64,000 bases of DNA from contig DTTO01000053.1 of NCBI GenBank assembly GCA_012964665.1, positions 1 through 64,000 on the forward strand, in the 5' to 3' direction. The translations under genes were made by a program, and so were the position numbers. Within the stretch, counting starts at the first letter, position 1; each line of letters starts with the position of its first letter. The stretch comes from Fidelibacterota bacterium (GTDB taxonomy: Bacteria > Fidelibacterota > Marinisomatia > Marinisomatales > TCS55). Below are positions 21,297 to 31,880 of this stretch, in pieces. The notes below the pieces were generated by a model. That model had not been told where the DNA came from. It ran no database searches and saw only the letters and a list, made by a program, of their open reading frames with translations.

Positions 21297-22020
21297 TCAT
21301 CAGAAACTCAGTGCCAAAGGACTTCATAAACGGTATGGCAAGCGCTGGGTAGTCCGGGATGTAGATTTGAATGTAAATAAGGGAGAAATTGTCGGATTGC
21401 TGGGACCGAATGGCGCCGGGAAAACAACCACCTTTTATATGATTACGGGTATGATTAAACCGACAAAGGGTCAAATTTATCTGGATGATAATGAAATTAC
21501 TGATCGTGCTATGTATCAACGTAGCCGCTCTGGGATTGGTTATCTATCCCAGGAACCCTCTATTTTTGGAAAACTTAGTGTTGAGGATAATCTCCACCTT
21601 GTGCTGGAGATGTCAAATTTACCTAAAGAGGAACAAGCTGAAAAAGTGGAACAACTATTGGATGATTTGTCCATTCAGCATATTCGCAAGAATAAGGGAA
21701 GCAATTTGTCGGGAGGTGAGCGTCGTCGCGTAGAAATTACGCGGAGTCTGGCCATTGACCCGGATTTTATGTTACTGGATGAACCCTTTGCTGGCGTTGA
21801 TCCCATCGCCGTCGAAGATATTCAGTCCATTGTTCATTCTCTGAAAAAACGGAATATTGGTGTATTAATTACGGATCACAATGTACGTGAAACACTTTCA
21901 ATCACTGATCGATCATATTTATTATTCGATGGGAAAATCTTGAAATCAGGTACATCTGAATTTTTAGCAAACGATGAAGAAACACGTCGTCTTTATTTAG
22001 GAGAAAAATTCCGACTTTAA
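21286..22020 (+). CDS. lptB: LPS export ABC transporter ATPase LptB
   Basis: About 244 residues. Walker A GPNGAGKTT, LSGGERRRVEITRSLA and Walker B FMLLDEPFAGVDPIAVEDI are intact; the last phrase is typical of LptB. The open frame extends to 21265, but ATG 21286, with AGGA at 21277-21280, gives the normal length. It overlaps the lptC end by 11 bp. It should energise LPS extraction with LptFG, which are not in this window. The lptB-rpoN order is shared with many proteobacteria. Confidence 0.95.
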   Translation: MKNNHQKLSAKGLHKRYGKRWVVRDVDLNVNKGEIVGLLGPNGAGKTTTFYMITGMIKPTKGQIYLDDNEITDRAMYQRSRSGIGYLSQEPSIFGKLSVEDNLHLVLEMSNLPKEEQAEKVEQLLDDLSIQHIRKNKGSNLSGGERRRVEITRSLAIDPDFMLLDEPFAGVDPIAVEDIQSIVHSLKKRNIGVLITDHNVRETLSITDRSYLLFDGKILKSGTSEFLANDEETRRLYLGEKFRL

Positions 22021-23369
22021 TGCCACGCCTAAAGCAAAGACAATCTTTACGCCAAACCTTATCTCCCCAGCAGGTGATCCAGGCCAGTATTCTCCAACTT
22101 AATGTATCCAATTTGGAACAAAAAATATTAGATGAACTGGAAAGCAATCCTGTTTTAGAGCAGGCTGAAACACAGGATGATGAAGAGGTTATTAACTCGG
22201 AAAATGAAGAAGTAGATTTTGAGGAAGATCCCGATGAGTATGAACCCGCCAACATATATGATAATACGAGAAAAGAGAATCGTGAATTGCCAGTGCGGGA
22301 GCAGCTGGACTTTGCGGAGGGGTTGGTAAGGCAGTTGGACAACTTCAACCTATCAGACTTGGAACGTGCAATTGCGGAAGATATCCTCTGGAATCTGGAT
22401 GAGAATGGCTATCTGGCTGTTGATCCGATATTAATTGCAGATCGTTATGATCGAAAAGAGGAAGAGGTGAAGCATGTACAAGATAAATTACAACAACTGG
22501 AACCGCCGGGCATTGCTGCCAAAGATTTGCAGGATTGTCTTTTAATTCAGTTGAAGGGGGAAGAAGATACTTTGGCATACCAGATCGTGTCCAAATATTT
22601 TGATGATTTTGCCAATCACCGTTATGACAGACTACAGAAATATCTGGATATATCAAAAGATTCTCTTGTTGAAGTTATTGAAGAAATCAGCAATTTAAAT
22701 CCCCGTCCTGGCGATGGGAAAATTGGAATTGGCACTGAAACGGTCATTCCAGATCTATTGGCAGTTCAGCAGGATAGGAAATGGGTAGTAATTATTAATG
22801 AATCTTGGATTCCAGAACTGAATTTAAGCAATGAATATGTGACAATGTTAAATCAGAAAGATTTGCCGGGGGAGACACAAAAATACCTTAAGGAAAAATT
22901 TGACTCTGCTTCCTGGTTTATCCATGCAATTGAACAAAGGCGTCATACACTTACTGCAGTGATGGAAGCTATCATTAAACGGCAAAAGGGATTTTTTAAA
23001 GGGGAAATTGAATTGTTAGTACCTATGAAGCTCCAAGATATTGCCGATGATATTGATATGGATATTTCTACTATCAGCCGCTCTACGCGAGGGAAATATG
23101 TTGATACACCTTATGGCATTTTTGAATTAAAGTCCTTTTTTACCGAAGGATATAAACTGGAAAGCGGTGAAGAAGTCAGTACTAAAGCGATTAAAGATTT
23201 ACTAAAAAAACTGATTGATGATGAAGATAAAAGTTTTCCATTGACCGATACAGATTTAGCCAATCAGCTAAAAGATGGGGGTTTTCCTGTGGCTCGGAGA
23301 ACAGTAGCAAAGTACAGAGAACAATTACATCTTTCTGTCGCACGATTGCGACGCGAATTAACTTATTAA
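22020..23369 (+). CDS. rpoN: RNA polymerase sigma-54 factor
   Basis: 449 residues. Region I is present at the N-terminus (LRQTLSPQQVIQASILQL...LEQKILDELESNPVLE), followed by an acidic linker (about 55-85), the core-binding domain, and the C-terminal RpoN box ARRTVAKYRE (about 423-432). It implies enhancer-dependent promoters elsewhere in the genome; no activator gene and no convincing GG-N10-GC promoter were found in this window. One-base overlap with lptB. Confidence 0.96.
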   Translation: MPRLKQRQSLRQTLSPQQVIQASILQLNVSNLEQKILDELESNPVLEQAETQDDEEVINSENEEVDFEEDPDEYEPANIYDNTRKENRELPVREQLDFAEGLVRQLDNFNLSDLERAIAEDILWNLDENGYLAVDPILIADRYDRKEEEVKHVQDKLQQLEPPGIAAKDLQDCLLIQLKGEEDTLAYQIVSKYFDDFANHRYDRLQKYLDISKDSLVEVIEEISNLNPRPGDGKIGIGTETVIPDLLAVQQDRKWVVIINESWIPELNLSNEYVTMLNQKDLPGETQKYLKEKFDSASWFIHAIEQRRHTLTAVMEAIIKRQKGFFKGEIELLVPMKLQDIADDIDMDISTISRSTRGKYVDTPYGIFELKSFFTEGYKLESGEEVSTKAIKDLLKKLIDDEDKSFPLTDTDLANQLKDGGFPVARRTVAKYREQLHLSVARLRRELTY

Positions 23370-23381
23370 CAAGAGGAAAAA

Positions 23382-24344
23382 ATGCAATACAAACGTATCA
23401 TTGTCGGAGATTCTGAGATAAAAGTTCCAATATTATCACTGGGAGCATTACCTATAGCAGGGATCGCTTTACTTCTTTGGCTTCTTTCGGGAGTTTATAT
23501 GGTTGGCCCAGATGAAGTCGGTGTCGTGCAAACATTCGGTAAGCATTCAAGAGTGGCCCAATCGGGGTTGAATTACCATTTCCCATTTCCAATTGAAAAA
23601 GTGCAAACACCCAAGGTAACGGAAGTAAAACGCATCGAGATCGGATTTCGTACTGTTGGGAAAAACCAATATCAAACGGTTCAACGGGAAAGCCTGATGC
23701 TCACCGGGGATGAAAATATTGTTGATGCGGAAATGATTGTCCAGTATCGTATTAAGGATCCAGTGGCTTATTTATTCAATTTCATTAAACCGGAGGTAAC
23801 CGTCAGGGAAGCATCGGAAGCGTCCCTAAGAACAGTGGTAGGCCGACATAATATTGATGAAGCGCTCACTTCAGGGAAATTTATGATCCAGGAAGAAACC
23901 AAGTTCTTGGTCCAAGAAATTCTAGATAAATATAAATCAGGAATTTTGGTCGTTGCGGTGCAGTTGCAGGATGTCAGTCCACCCGAACAAGTTATTGCAT
24001 CATTTAAGGATGTGGCATCAGCAAAAGAAGATAAAAACCGGATGATAAATCAGGCAGAAGGATATCGCAATGATATCATTCCTAAAGCGCGGGGTGAAGC
24101 CCAGGCCAGAATTCGGGAAGCAGAAGGTTATAGGGAAGCCCGCATTGCCCGGTCAGAGGGTGATGTCGCCAAATTTAGTGCGGTACTGAAAGAATACCGT
24201 AAGGCCAAAGGCGTTACTGAAACACGTATGTATTTGGAAACGGTCGAGGAAATTTTATCGAATCGTGAAAAAATAATAGTGCCAGATTCAGAAAATGGGA
24301 ATTTAATTAATCTATTGAATCTGAAAGCAAAGGGGGATAAATAA
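23382..24344 (+). CDS. hflK: FtsH protease modulator HflK
   Basis: 320 residues with AAGAGG 6 bases before the ATG. One N-terminal membrane helix (about 20-40) is followed by an SPFH/band-7 domain beginning GVYMVGPDEVGVVQTFGK, and a long helical region (about 215-290, rich in E-A-R). With HflC it forms a cage around membrane protease FtsH. The glycine-rich N-terminal tail of E. coli HflK is absent. hflC follows after 2 bp. Confidence 0.93.
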   Translation: MQYKRIIVGDSEIKVPILSLGALPIAGIALLLWLLSGVYMVGPDEVGVVQTFGKHSRVAQSGLNYHFPFPIEKVQTPKVTEVKRIEIGFRTVGKNQYQTVQRESLMLTGDENIVDAEMIVQYRIKDPVAYLFNFIKPEVTVREASEASLRTVVGRHNIDEALTSGKFMIQEETKFLVQEILDKYKSGILVVAVQLQDVSPPEQVIASFKDVASAKEDKNRMINQAEGYRNDIIPKARGEAQARIREAEGYREARIARSEGDVAKFSAVLKEYRKAKGVTETRMYLETVEEILSNREKIIVPDSENGNLINLLNLKAKGDK

Positions 24345-24346
24345 TC

Positions 24347-25195
24347 ATGAAAAAGATACTGTTAGCATCGGTAGCAATCCTTGTTCTTTTAGGGCTGACT
24401 ACAGTTTTTATCGTAGATGAAAAAGAACAGGTAGTCATTCTCGCATTTGGGAAACCGGTTCGCACTATCCTTGAACCGGGTATAAATATGAAAGTGCCTT
24501 TTCCATTCCAGGAAAAAATCAAGTTTGATGACCGTCTGTTGGAATATGACTCTCCACCGGAAGAAATATTGAGCAAGGATAAAAAAACACTCATTGTTGA
24601 TAACTATGTCCGTTGGAGGATTGTAGATCCGCTCCAGTTTTTGAAAACAGTTCAAGCTATTCCTATTGCATTAAGTCGCATGGATGATATTGTATATTCT
24701 GAACTACGCCGGGAATTGGGTACCCATGACATGGTTGAAATCATTACTGAAAATAGAGAGAAACTCATGGAAATAGTGACTTTCAATAGTAATAAGGCAA
24801 CCTTGGATTATGGTATTGCGGTGATAGATGTTCGTATCCGGCGAGTAGATCTTCCAGCAGAAAATGAAGAATCGATCTATGCCCGGATGGAAGCGGAAAG
24901 GAATCGACAGGCCAATAAATTTCGGTCAGAAGGCGAAGAGGAAGCCCAAAAGATTCGCGCCGCAACTGATAGAGATAAAACCATCATTCTAGCAGATGCA
25001 TATAAAGATGCGGAACGGCTTCGAGGTGAAGGAGATGCAGCGGCAGTGGAAATCTATGCTAAGGCCTATTCTGCTGATCCAAAATTTTATGAGTTTGTTC
25101 GTACACTAGATATGTATAAGAAAATTATCGATGATAAGACCACATTAGTCCTACCGTCGAATTCACGTTTGTTTAAACTATTATTGGAAAAATAA
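24347..25195 (+). CDS. hflC: FtsH protease modulator HflC
   Basis: 282 residues: N-terminal membrane helix (about 4-22), SPFH domain starting VDEKEQVVILAFGKPV, then the helical arm (EAERNRQANKFRSEGEEEAQKI) and the conserved C-terminal YAKAYSADPKFYEFVRTLDMYKK. This last phrase is diagnostic for HflC. Its stop abuts the hslV start, putting two proteolysis systems together. Confidence 0.95.
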   Translation: MKKILLASVAILVLLGLTTVFIVDEKEQVVILAFGKPVRTILEPGINMKVPFPFQEKIKFDDRLLEYDSPPEEILSKDKKTLIVDNYVRWRIVDPLQFLKTVQAIPIALSRMDDIVYSELRRELGTHDMVEIITENREKLMEIVTFNSNKATLDYGIAVIDVRIRRVDLPAENEESIYARMEAERNRQANKFRSEGEEEAQKIRAATDRDKTIILADAYKDAERLRGEGDAAAVEIYAKAYSADPKFYEFVRTLDMYKKIIDDKTTLVLPSNSRLFKLLLEK

Positions 25196-25741
25196 ATGGA
25201 TGTCAATATTCGATCGACCACCATTTTAGGTGTGCGTAAAAAAGGAAAGATAGCCCTTGGTGGTGATGGCCAAATTACATTTGGCGATATGGCCATTAAG
25301 CAGAAAGCTGTCAAGGTGCGCAGATTCAAATCTGATAAAAACTTGATCCTTGGAGGCTTTGCTGGTGCTGCGGCTGATGCACTCACCTTATTTGATAAGT
25401 TTGAATCCAAGCTGGATGAATATGAAGGTGATCTTAAGCGTGCCGTAGTTGAATTGGCTAAGGAATGGCGGACGGATAAATATCTCCGCAATCTAAAAGC
25501 ACTACTGGCACTGATGGACAAACGGCATGCATTTATTGTTTCTGGTGATGGTAATGTCATTGAACCAGACGGTCCGATCATTGCCATTGGTTCCGGCGGC
25601 GGTTTTGCGCAGGCAGCGGCTACAGCATTCATAAAAAGCACTACTTATCCAGCCAGAAAAATTGTGGAGAAATCACTTCAAATCGCCGCTGATTTATGTA
25701 TTTACACCAATGATTCGATTACAATTTTAGAGATAGAATGA
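25196..25741 (+). CDS. hslV: ATP-dependent protease subunit HslV
   Basis: 181 residues, proteasome beta-type peptidase. The motif STTILGVRKKGK places the catalytic threonine at residue 8, so a seven-residue propeptide should be removed on maturation. GGDGQITFGD and the GSGGGFAQAAATA segment are family features. It overlaps hslU by 4 bp and forms the peptidase core of the HslUV complex. Confidence 0.96.
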   Translation: MDVNIRSTTILGVRKKGKIALGGDGQITFGDMAIKQKAVKVRRFKSDKNLILGGFAGAAADALTLFDKFESKLDEYEGDLKRAVVELAKEWRTDKYLRNLKALLALMDKRHAFIVSGDGNVIEPDGPIIAIGSGGGFAQAAATAFIKSTTYPARKIVEKSLQIAADLCIYTNDSITILEIE

Positions 25742-27078
25742 GCCAATTGACCCCGAAAAAAATTGTAAAAGAATTGGACCGATTTATTGTTGGCCAATCC
25801 AGTGCCAAAAGGGCAGTAGCTATCGCCTTGCGAAACCGTTGGCGGCGTCAGCAGATTGAAGGAACGATGCGGAATGAAATTGTTCCTAACAATATTATAC
25901 TGATCGGTCCAACCGGTGTCGGTAAAACAGAAATTTCTCGACGATTAGCCAAATTAGCCAAAGCACCATTTGTTAAAGTAGAGGCCAGCAAATTCACCGA
26001 GGTTGGTTATGTAGGGCGTGATGTAGAATCTATCATTCGGGATTTAACTGATGTGGCTATGAGTATTGTCAAAAGGGAAAAAAAGGAAGAAGTCAAGACT
26101 CTGACTGAATCGTTGGCTGAAGAAAGGATCTTAGATTCTCTTTTTCCCAGTAACGGATCCCATAAACCCACTAAAGCAGAGAGAGAACGTCACAGGAAGA
26201 CTAGGGATCGACTGAGACAAAAATTATTAAATGGCGATTTTGAAGATCGTGAAATTGAAATTGAAGTAATTGAAGAAACTACACCTATGATGCAGATTTT
26301 TGGACCGCTTGGTGGCAGCGATGACATGGGAATGAATTTGAAAGAAATGCTTTCCAATGTGATGCCCGGGCATAAAAAGCGCCGAAAAATACCTGTTTCA
26401 GAAGCTCGACATATCCTCATTGAAATGGAGGCAAATAACCTTATAGATCAAGAGGAACTTATGCGGATGACAAAACGAAAGGTTGAGAATAACGGTATTG
26501 TCTTTTTGGATGAAATTGACAAAATCGTGGATAAGAATAGTGGCGCCTCCGGACCTGATATCAGCAGGGAAGGTGTTCAGCGGGATTTATTACCGATTGT
26601 TGAAGGCAGCAGGGTACCGACGAAATACGGTATGATTAAAACTGATCATATCCTTTTTATTTCAGCGGGGGCATTTCATGGTTCCTCCCCGTCAGATATG
26701 ATCCCTGAACTTCAGGGTAGGTTCCCAATTCGGGTGGAAATGAATAAATTGACTGTCAACGATTTTGTTAAAATTCTGAAGCATCCCGAATCATCTTTGA
26801 TCAAGCAATATATGGCTTTGCTGGGTGCAGAAAATGTAACCTTAAAATTTGATCCAGATGCAATTCGGGAGATTGCAAAGATGGCCGCTGAGGTGAATCA
26901 AAAAATGGAAAATATCGGAGCCAGAAGATTGCACACAGTAATGACAACATTATTAGATGGGTTTATGTTTGAAGAATACAGTGGTAGAAGGAAAATAATT
27001 ACAATTACCAAAAAGATGGTTGATGAAAAATTAAAAAACATTGTTAAAGATCAGGATTTGAGTAAATACATATTATAA
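25738..27078 (+). CDS. hslU: ATP-dependent protease ATPase subunit HslU
   Basis: 446 residues, AAA+ unfoldase. Walker A GPTGVGKTE (about 57-65), the VEASKFTEVGYVGRDVES pore-loop region with GYVG, the charged I-domain (about 110-230), Walker B FLDEIDK, and the C-terminal sensor region GARRLHTVMTTLLD. The C-terminus DLSKYIL matches the tail that docks into HslV. Start overlaps the end of hslV. Confidence 0.97.
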   Translation: MSQLTPKKIVKELDRFIVGQSSAKRAVAIALRNRWRRQQIEGTMRNEIVPNNIILIGPTGVGKTEISRRLAKLAKAPFVKVEASKFTEVGYVGRDVESIIRDLTDVAMSIVKREKKEEVKTLTESLAEERILDSLFPSNGSHKPTKAERERHRKTRDRLRQKLLNGDFEDREIEIEVIEETTPMMQIFGPLGGSDDMGMNLKEMLSNVMPGHKKRRKIPVSEARHILIEMEANNLIDQEELMRMTKRKVENNGIVFLDEIDKIVDKNSGASGPDISREGVQRDLLPIVEGSRVPTKYGMIKTDHILFISAGAFHGSSPSDMIPELQGRFPIRVEMNKLTVNDFVKILKHPESSLIKQYMALLGAENVTLKFDPDAIREIAKMAAEVNQKMENIGARRLHTVMTTLLDGFMFEEYSGRRKIITITKKMVDEKLKNIVKDQDLSKYIL

Positions 27079-27100
27079 AGAATGTGGATTGAGTAATTAG

Positions 27101-28027
<927 letters not shown>

Positions 28028-28042
28028 TTTAATCCAATAGTT

Positions 28043-29023
28043 ATGACAAACTCTGAGCTCAAAATAATCGCTAGTCAAATCCTTCGCGAAGAAGGGCAGG
28101 AATTGATCAATGCTGCTGACCGTGTTCAGGATAACGTTGTTCAGGCTTTCGAGATCATAAAAGATCACCCCGGTAAAGTAGTGATTTGCGGTATGGGTAA
28201 GTCTGGACTTGTTGCACAGAAGATTGCAGCCACATTGTGCAGTATCGGTACAAAGGCTGTGTTTCTCCACGCTGCGGAAGCAGTTCATGGTGACTTAGGT
28301 ATTTATGCTCCAGGAGATCCAACGATTCTTATCTCAAAAAGCGGCGCCACAGAAGAATTAATGAGATTAATACCCATTTTGAAAGAATTTGAATCACCGT
28401 TGATTGGAATAATAGGTAATATGAAATCTCCCTTAGTTGATCAAATGGATGTTGTGCTGGATGCTTCTGTAAAAAAAGAAGCGGACCCCTTGGGAATTGT
28501 TCCTACCTCTAGTACAACCCTGACAATGGCCATCGGTGATGCCCTAGCTGCTGTGTTGATGGGCAATCGTGGTTTTAATCATGAAGATTTCGCCAAATTG
28601 CATCCTGCTGGTGATTTAGGACGGCGCCTTCGGCTCACTGTAGCACATATTATGCAACCAATTAAAAATGTTGCAGTGGTAAAGATAAATGACTCTGTAA
28701 GGAAAGTAGTCATTGAAATGACAGAGAAACCGCAAGGCGGAGCGTTGGTAATGGATGGCGATAGCATGCTTTTAGGTATTGTCACTGAGGGTGACCTGCG
28801 CCGCTGTTTAGCAAACAATGGTGATATTGATCAATTAAAAGTCACTGAGGTAATGACTTCAAATCCAGTTTACATTTCTAAAGATGCTCTGTTAAAAGAT
28901 GCTGTAACATTAATGGAAGATCGGAAATCTCAAATATCCGTATTACCGGTTGTCAACGGTAATGGGAAGTCCTGTGCCGGTTTACTGCGGCTTCACGATA
29001 TCTATCAGACGCAACTGTTTTAA
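28043..29023 (+). CDS. kdsD: Arabinose-5-phosphate isomerase
   Basis: 326 residues: SIS domain (about 30-175; VVICGMGKSGLVAQKIAATL and ISKSGATEELM) followed by two CBS domains (about 205-326). It converts ribulose-5-phosphate to arabinose-5-phosphate, the substrate of KdsA encoded 8 kb upstream on the same strand. The HPAGDLGRRL linker is typical of KdsD/KpsF/GutQ. The last gene of the plus-strand run, convergent with an exported protein gene 3 bp away. kdsD, A, C and B together give the full path from ribulose-5-P to CMP-Kdo. Confidence 0.94.
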   Translation: MTNSELKIIASQILREEGQELINAADRVQDNVVQAFEIIKDHPGKVVICGMGKSGLVAQKIAATLCSIGTKAVFLHAAEAVHGDLGIYAPGDPTILISKSGATEELMRLIPILKEFESPLIGIIGNMKSPLVDQMDVVLDASVKKEADPLGIVPTSSTTLTMAIGDALAAVLMGNRGFNHEDFAKLHPAGDLGRRLRLTVAHIMQPIKNVAVVKINDSVRKVVIEMTEKPQGGALVMDGDSMLLGIVTEGDLRRCLANNGDIDQLKVTEVMTSNPVYISKDALLKDAVTLMEDRKSQISVLPVVNGNGKSCAGLLRLHDIYQTQLF

Positions 29024-29026
29024 ATA

Positions 29027-29884
29027 TTATTTATACGATTCCCATCTGACTTCATAGGTTCGATAGGAAACTTTGTCTCCTTCAGACAGTGGAATAACCA
29101 ATTTAAATTCACTTACAGATCCGGGTTCGAGGGCGGTATCTGCTCGTATACCGCTAAAATATTTTTGTTTTTTCCCGGTAACAAAAACAGAATCTTTTTG
29201 AATAAGCATTGTTGTGGGAGACCAAAGGTTAGCAATCACTCGTACAAAGTCGGCTCGTTTTGTTCCAATATTTTTAATTTTTCCGGTTATTTCTTCTCGA
29301 TCCGGGAAGGCGTTTACAAAGGGTTCACCCGTTAGCTCAACTTTGGCATTCGGTGGTAAATCATCTGTAATATTTACAATGCGATCCCGTTCGATGGCTA
29401 ACTGTCCGATAGATGTTTGAAGAATAATTCCTAAATCATCTTCTTGAATAATTTCACCGTTTACGATAGTACCATTTTGTAGTTCAATACGATGTCGTAA
29501 TTGTGGGATTTTAATTAAGTTGAGTAATTCTTCATCGATTGTTGGTATGGGGCCTCTACCTTTTTCGTAAACGGAAATAACTCGTTTAAGAGAATCCATT
29601 TGTTGATGAAGGATATCAATACTGGATTTCAATTCAAAAAAGGGTTCACCTAGAGGGAGTTTATCTCCTTTTTCGTCCATTTCACGCACTTCAGGTAATG
29701 GGATCAGACTATCGTCAACTGTTGTGTCTGGTGTTTCTACTATTTCATTTGGTTTGATTGTTTGAACTGAATTCGAATCTATGGCAGTAGTTGTATCGAG
29801 TGGTGCCACAATAACGGTGGTATCCGCTTCATCTTGAGAGAAAAGGGCGCTAAACAACAAAATAAGTGCTGGAATCTTATTCAT
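29027..29884 (-). CDS. Exported protein with LSm-like and FxLYD-like domains
   Basis: 285 residues with a signal peptide (ALILLFSALFSQ). Residues about 20-75 are Thr/Asp-rich and probably unstructured; a short coiled coil follows (about 85-110). Residues 130-170 (ELQNGTIVNGEIIQEDDLGIILQTS) resemble the small SH3/LSm-like fold. The C-terminal 100 residues (EEITGKIKNIGTKRADFVRVIANLW...EFKLVIPLS) fit an FxLYD beta-sandwich. Its start overlaps the HEAT lipoprotein by 8 bp, so the two probably act together at the envelope. No enzyme motif is seen. Confidence 0.65.
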   Translation of the reverse strand: MNKIPALILLFSALFSQDEADTTVIVAPLDTTTAIDSNSVQTIKPNEIVETPDTTVDDSLIPLPEVREMDEKGDKLPLGEPFFELKSSIDILHQQMDSLKRVISVYEKGRGPIPTIDEELLNLIKIPQLRHRIELQNGTIVNGEIIQEDDLGIILQTSIGQLAIERDRIVNITDDLPPNAKVELTGEPFVNAFPDREEITGKIKNIGTKRADFVRVIANLWSPTTMLIQKDSVFVTGKKQKYFSGIRADTALEPGSVSEFKLVIPLSEGDKVSYRTYEVRWESYK

Positions 29885-31010
29885 TCAAGATAACTGCTTT
29901 TTGGTGTGCTTCGAAGGTCCTCCGGTGGATTTCCTGTTCGTAAGTTTCATACTCCCCCAAATTCTTCACAGTTTGGATGACGGCCGAATGTAGTTTGAAT
30001 TGATCAGGATCAGATAAAATTGGCATAATGAAAGGGATTACAGTCTCATCACCTAAGTCCGAAAGTTTCTCAATTGCCTTGATACGAATATCCTGAGGGT
30101 AGGCGTCATTCATGGCAATTTCTTTTACCGCTTTTTGAATTTGAGGATCTTTGAATTCACCCAGTGCTTCTAGGAGGGTATTCAGTAGGTTGTAATATTG
30201 ATCTTTTCCTGAACGGTAAGTTTGCAGTAGTGCAAGGATTAGATTTTCTTCCTTCACACCCTTCATTGTATTTAAGGCGAAATCCTGAACTTCTAAATTG
30301 GTCTGCGGGTCTCCCAATAATTCCGCAAAGGCACCAGCTACCTGGGATGGGTCTTTTTTCCCTAGGATCTCTAATGCGCGATTGCGAATGCCCAGATTTA
30401 CATCTGGATCCCTTGCAATTTGTGTAAGAATGGGAACCACCTCATCAGTTCCTAATGCACCCAGTGTTTCTGTCAGAAGTCTTTCCGTTCGATTATAATT
30501 ATTTCGGCTAATTTCATATAGGTCTAGTAATGCAAGCACCTGATCTTTGGTGCGGACCTTATTTAAATTCTGAACCAGTGCCATTTGTAACGAATTGGTC
30601 TTTTCTTCTACTTTATTCATGGCATTCACCATGGCGTCTGCAGCTCGAGGGTCATCCTTGAATTCGGCTAATAACTCGATCGAAGCCACCATGAAAGTCA
30701 CATCTAGAGCTGCTGCTTCACCCACCGTTTCAGAAATCGCATTTAAAGCGGTAGGATGTTGGGTTTCCGCTAGTGCTTTTCCAGCAGCTATCCGTACATC
30801 GAATGGTTGATTGGTGTCATTATAAATCGCAATCATTTCTTCAATGGCTTGGAGTTTTCCTTCACTAAAAGATGTTCTGAGGTTGTCAATCAACTCAAAA
30901 GAAATATCGTCTTTTTCATCCTTTCCTGGCCAGAATTTCTTTAGCATAGAACATCCCTCAAGAAAAAGGAATGAAGAAAGAATTATAATGGTGAGATTAT
31001 GGCGTTTCAT
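29877..31010 (-). CDS. HEAT-repeat lipoprotein
   Basis: 377 residues. Signal with lipobox LEGC (Cys about 20), then about eight HEAT/armadillo-like helical repeats of roughly 37 residues, recognisable by recurring V-P-x-L/F and A-L-x-x-L-G patterns (EVVPILTQIARDPD, TVIPFIMPILSDPD). Such solenoids scaffold protein-protein contacts. It overlaps lpxH by 14 bp upstream and the FxLYD-like gene by 8 bp downstream. Possibly a structural envelope protein; partner unknown. Confidence 0.78.
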   Translation of the reverse strand: MKRHNLTIIILSSFLFLEGCSMLKKFWPGKDEKDDISFELIDNLRTSFSEGKLQAIEEMIAIYNDTNQPFDVRIAAGKALAETQHPTALNAISETVGEAAALDVTFMVASIELLAEFKDDPRAADAMVNAMNKVEEKTNSLQMALVQNLNKVRTKDQVLALLDLYEISRNNYNRTERLLTETLGALGTDEVVPILTQIARDPDVNLGIRNRALEILGKKDPSQVAGAFAELLGDPQTNLEVQDFALNTMKGVKEENLILALLQTYRSGKDQYYNLLNTLLEALGEFKDPQIQKAVKEIAMNDAYPQDIRIKAIEKLSDLGDETVIPFIMPILSDPDQFKLHSAVIQTVKNLGEYETYEQEIHRRTFEAHQKAVILNE

Positions 31011-31743
31011 GATTTCCCCAAAATTTTAATTTCAGATCATGGCCGTCAAATATGGCATAAGAAAAAAAGCTTAGCCAGTCTCCAAGAATCAATAATTTAC
31101 CACCATTAAGTGTTAATTCCTTTGCCTGGTGGTAATGGCCGGTAATAAAATAATCATACCCTTCTTCTAACCGTTTTTGGGCATGAATCGACATTTCATC
31201 CGATATCTTTTTGTTGTATTCCTTGGAATGATGATAATGTTTTCCCTTTTTAGAAACCCACTCACCAATCCTATATCCCAGTCGCGGATGAAGCAACCGG
31301 TAGGTCCAAATAAATAAACGGGAATGAAGTAATCTTTTCAGCAGTCGATAACCTTTGTCCCATGACAAATAACCATCCCCATGGGTCATGTAAAACTTTT
31401 TACCATTCACATCGAAAGTTGTATCCGAAAAATAAGTATGGTCAAACAGGGTTTCGGTAATGAAATCACGGACCCAATAATCATGATTTCCAAGGATGAA
31501 ATGTACTTTTATTCCTGCTTCACGTAATTTTATTATTTCGTAGTAGAAGGGGAAAAATACTTTGGGTATCACATCTTTGTACTCGAAATAAAAGTCGAAA
31601 AGGTCACCATTAATCACAAGCGTACCACCAGATTTTTTCACATGATGAAAAAATTCGAACAGGATATCTTGTCGTTTTACCTCAGATTCTGTTCTTTCCA
31701 GCATTAAATGGATGTCGGAAATAAAATAGACTGGCAATTCCAT
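30997..31743 (-). CDS. lpxH: UDP-2,3-diacylglucosamine diphosphatase, LpxH-like metallophosphoesterase
   Basis: 248 residues, calcineurin-like fold. Metal ligands are visible in order: FISDIHL, VINGDLFDFYF, GNHDYWVRD, MTHGDGYLS and TGHYHQA. The length and the FDFYFEY stretch fit the LpxH branch found in Bacteroidetes-related bacteria. It would hydrolyse UDP-2,3-diacylglucosamine to lipid X in lipid A synthesis, complementing the Kdo genes nearby. First gene of a three-gene minus operon, divergent from the gene at 31881 across 137 bp. A different phosphoesterase substrate cannot be excluded. Confidence 0.8.
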   Translation of the reverse strand: MELPVYFISDIHLMLERTESEVKRQDILFEFFHHVKKSGGTLVINGDLFDFYFEYKDVIPKVFFPFYYEIIKLREAGIKVHFILGNHDYWVRDFITETLFDHTYFSDTTFDVNGKKFYMTHGDGYLSWDKGYRLLKRLLHSRLFIWTYRLLHPRLGYRIGEWVSKKGKHYHHSKEYNKKISDEMSIHAQKRLEEGYDYFITGHYHQAKELTLNGGKLLILGDWLSFFSYAIFDGHDLKLKFWGNHETP

Positions 31744-31880
31744 ATAGGCTAAAATACTGTTTCATCGAGGGGACAGTCAATCTTGAAACTAGAAAAATTA
31801 ATTAAATTATATTTTAACATTTTTTGTTGAATATCGTCGAAATTCAGGAACTAACGAATTAAATTCAAATATATAATAGT

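Noticed and set aside
31872-31877. TATAAT just before the start codon of the gene at 31881
   Set aside because: Only three bases separate it from the ATG, so transcription would begin inside the gene; likely chance in an AT-rich gap.
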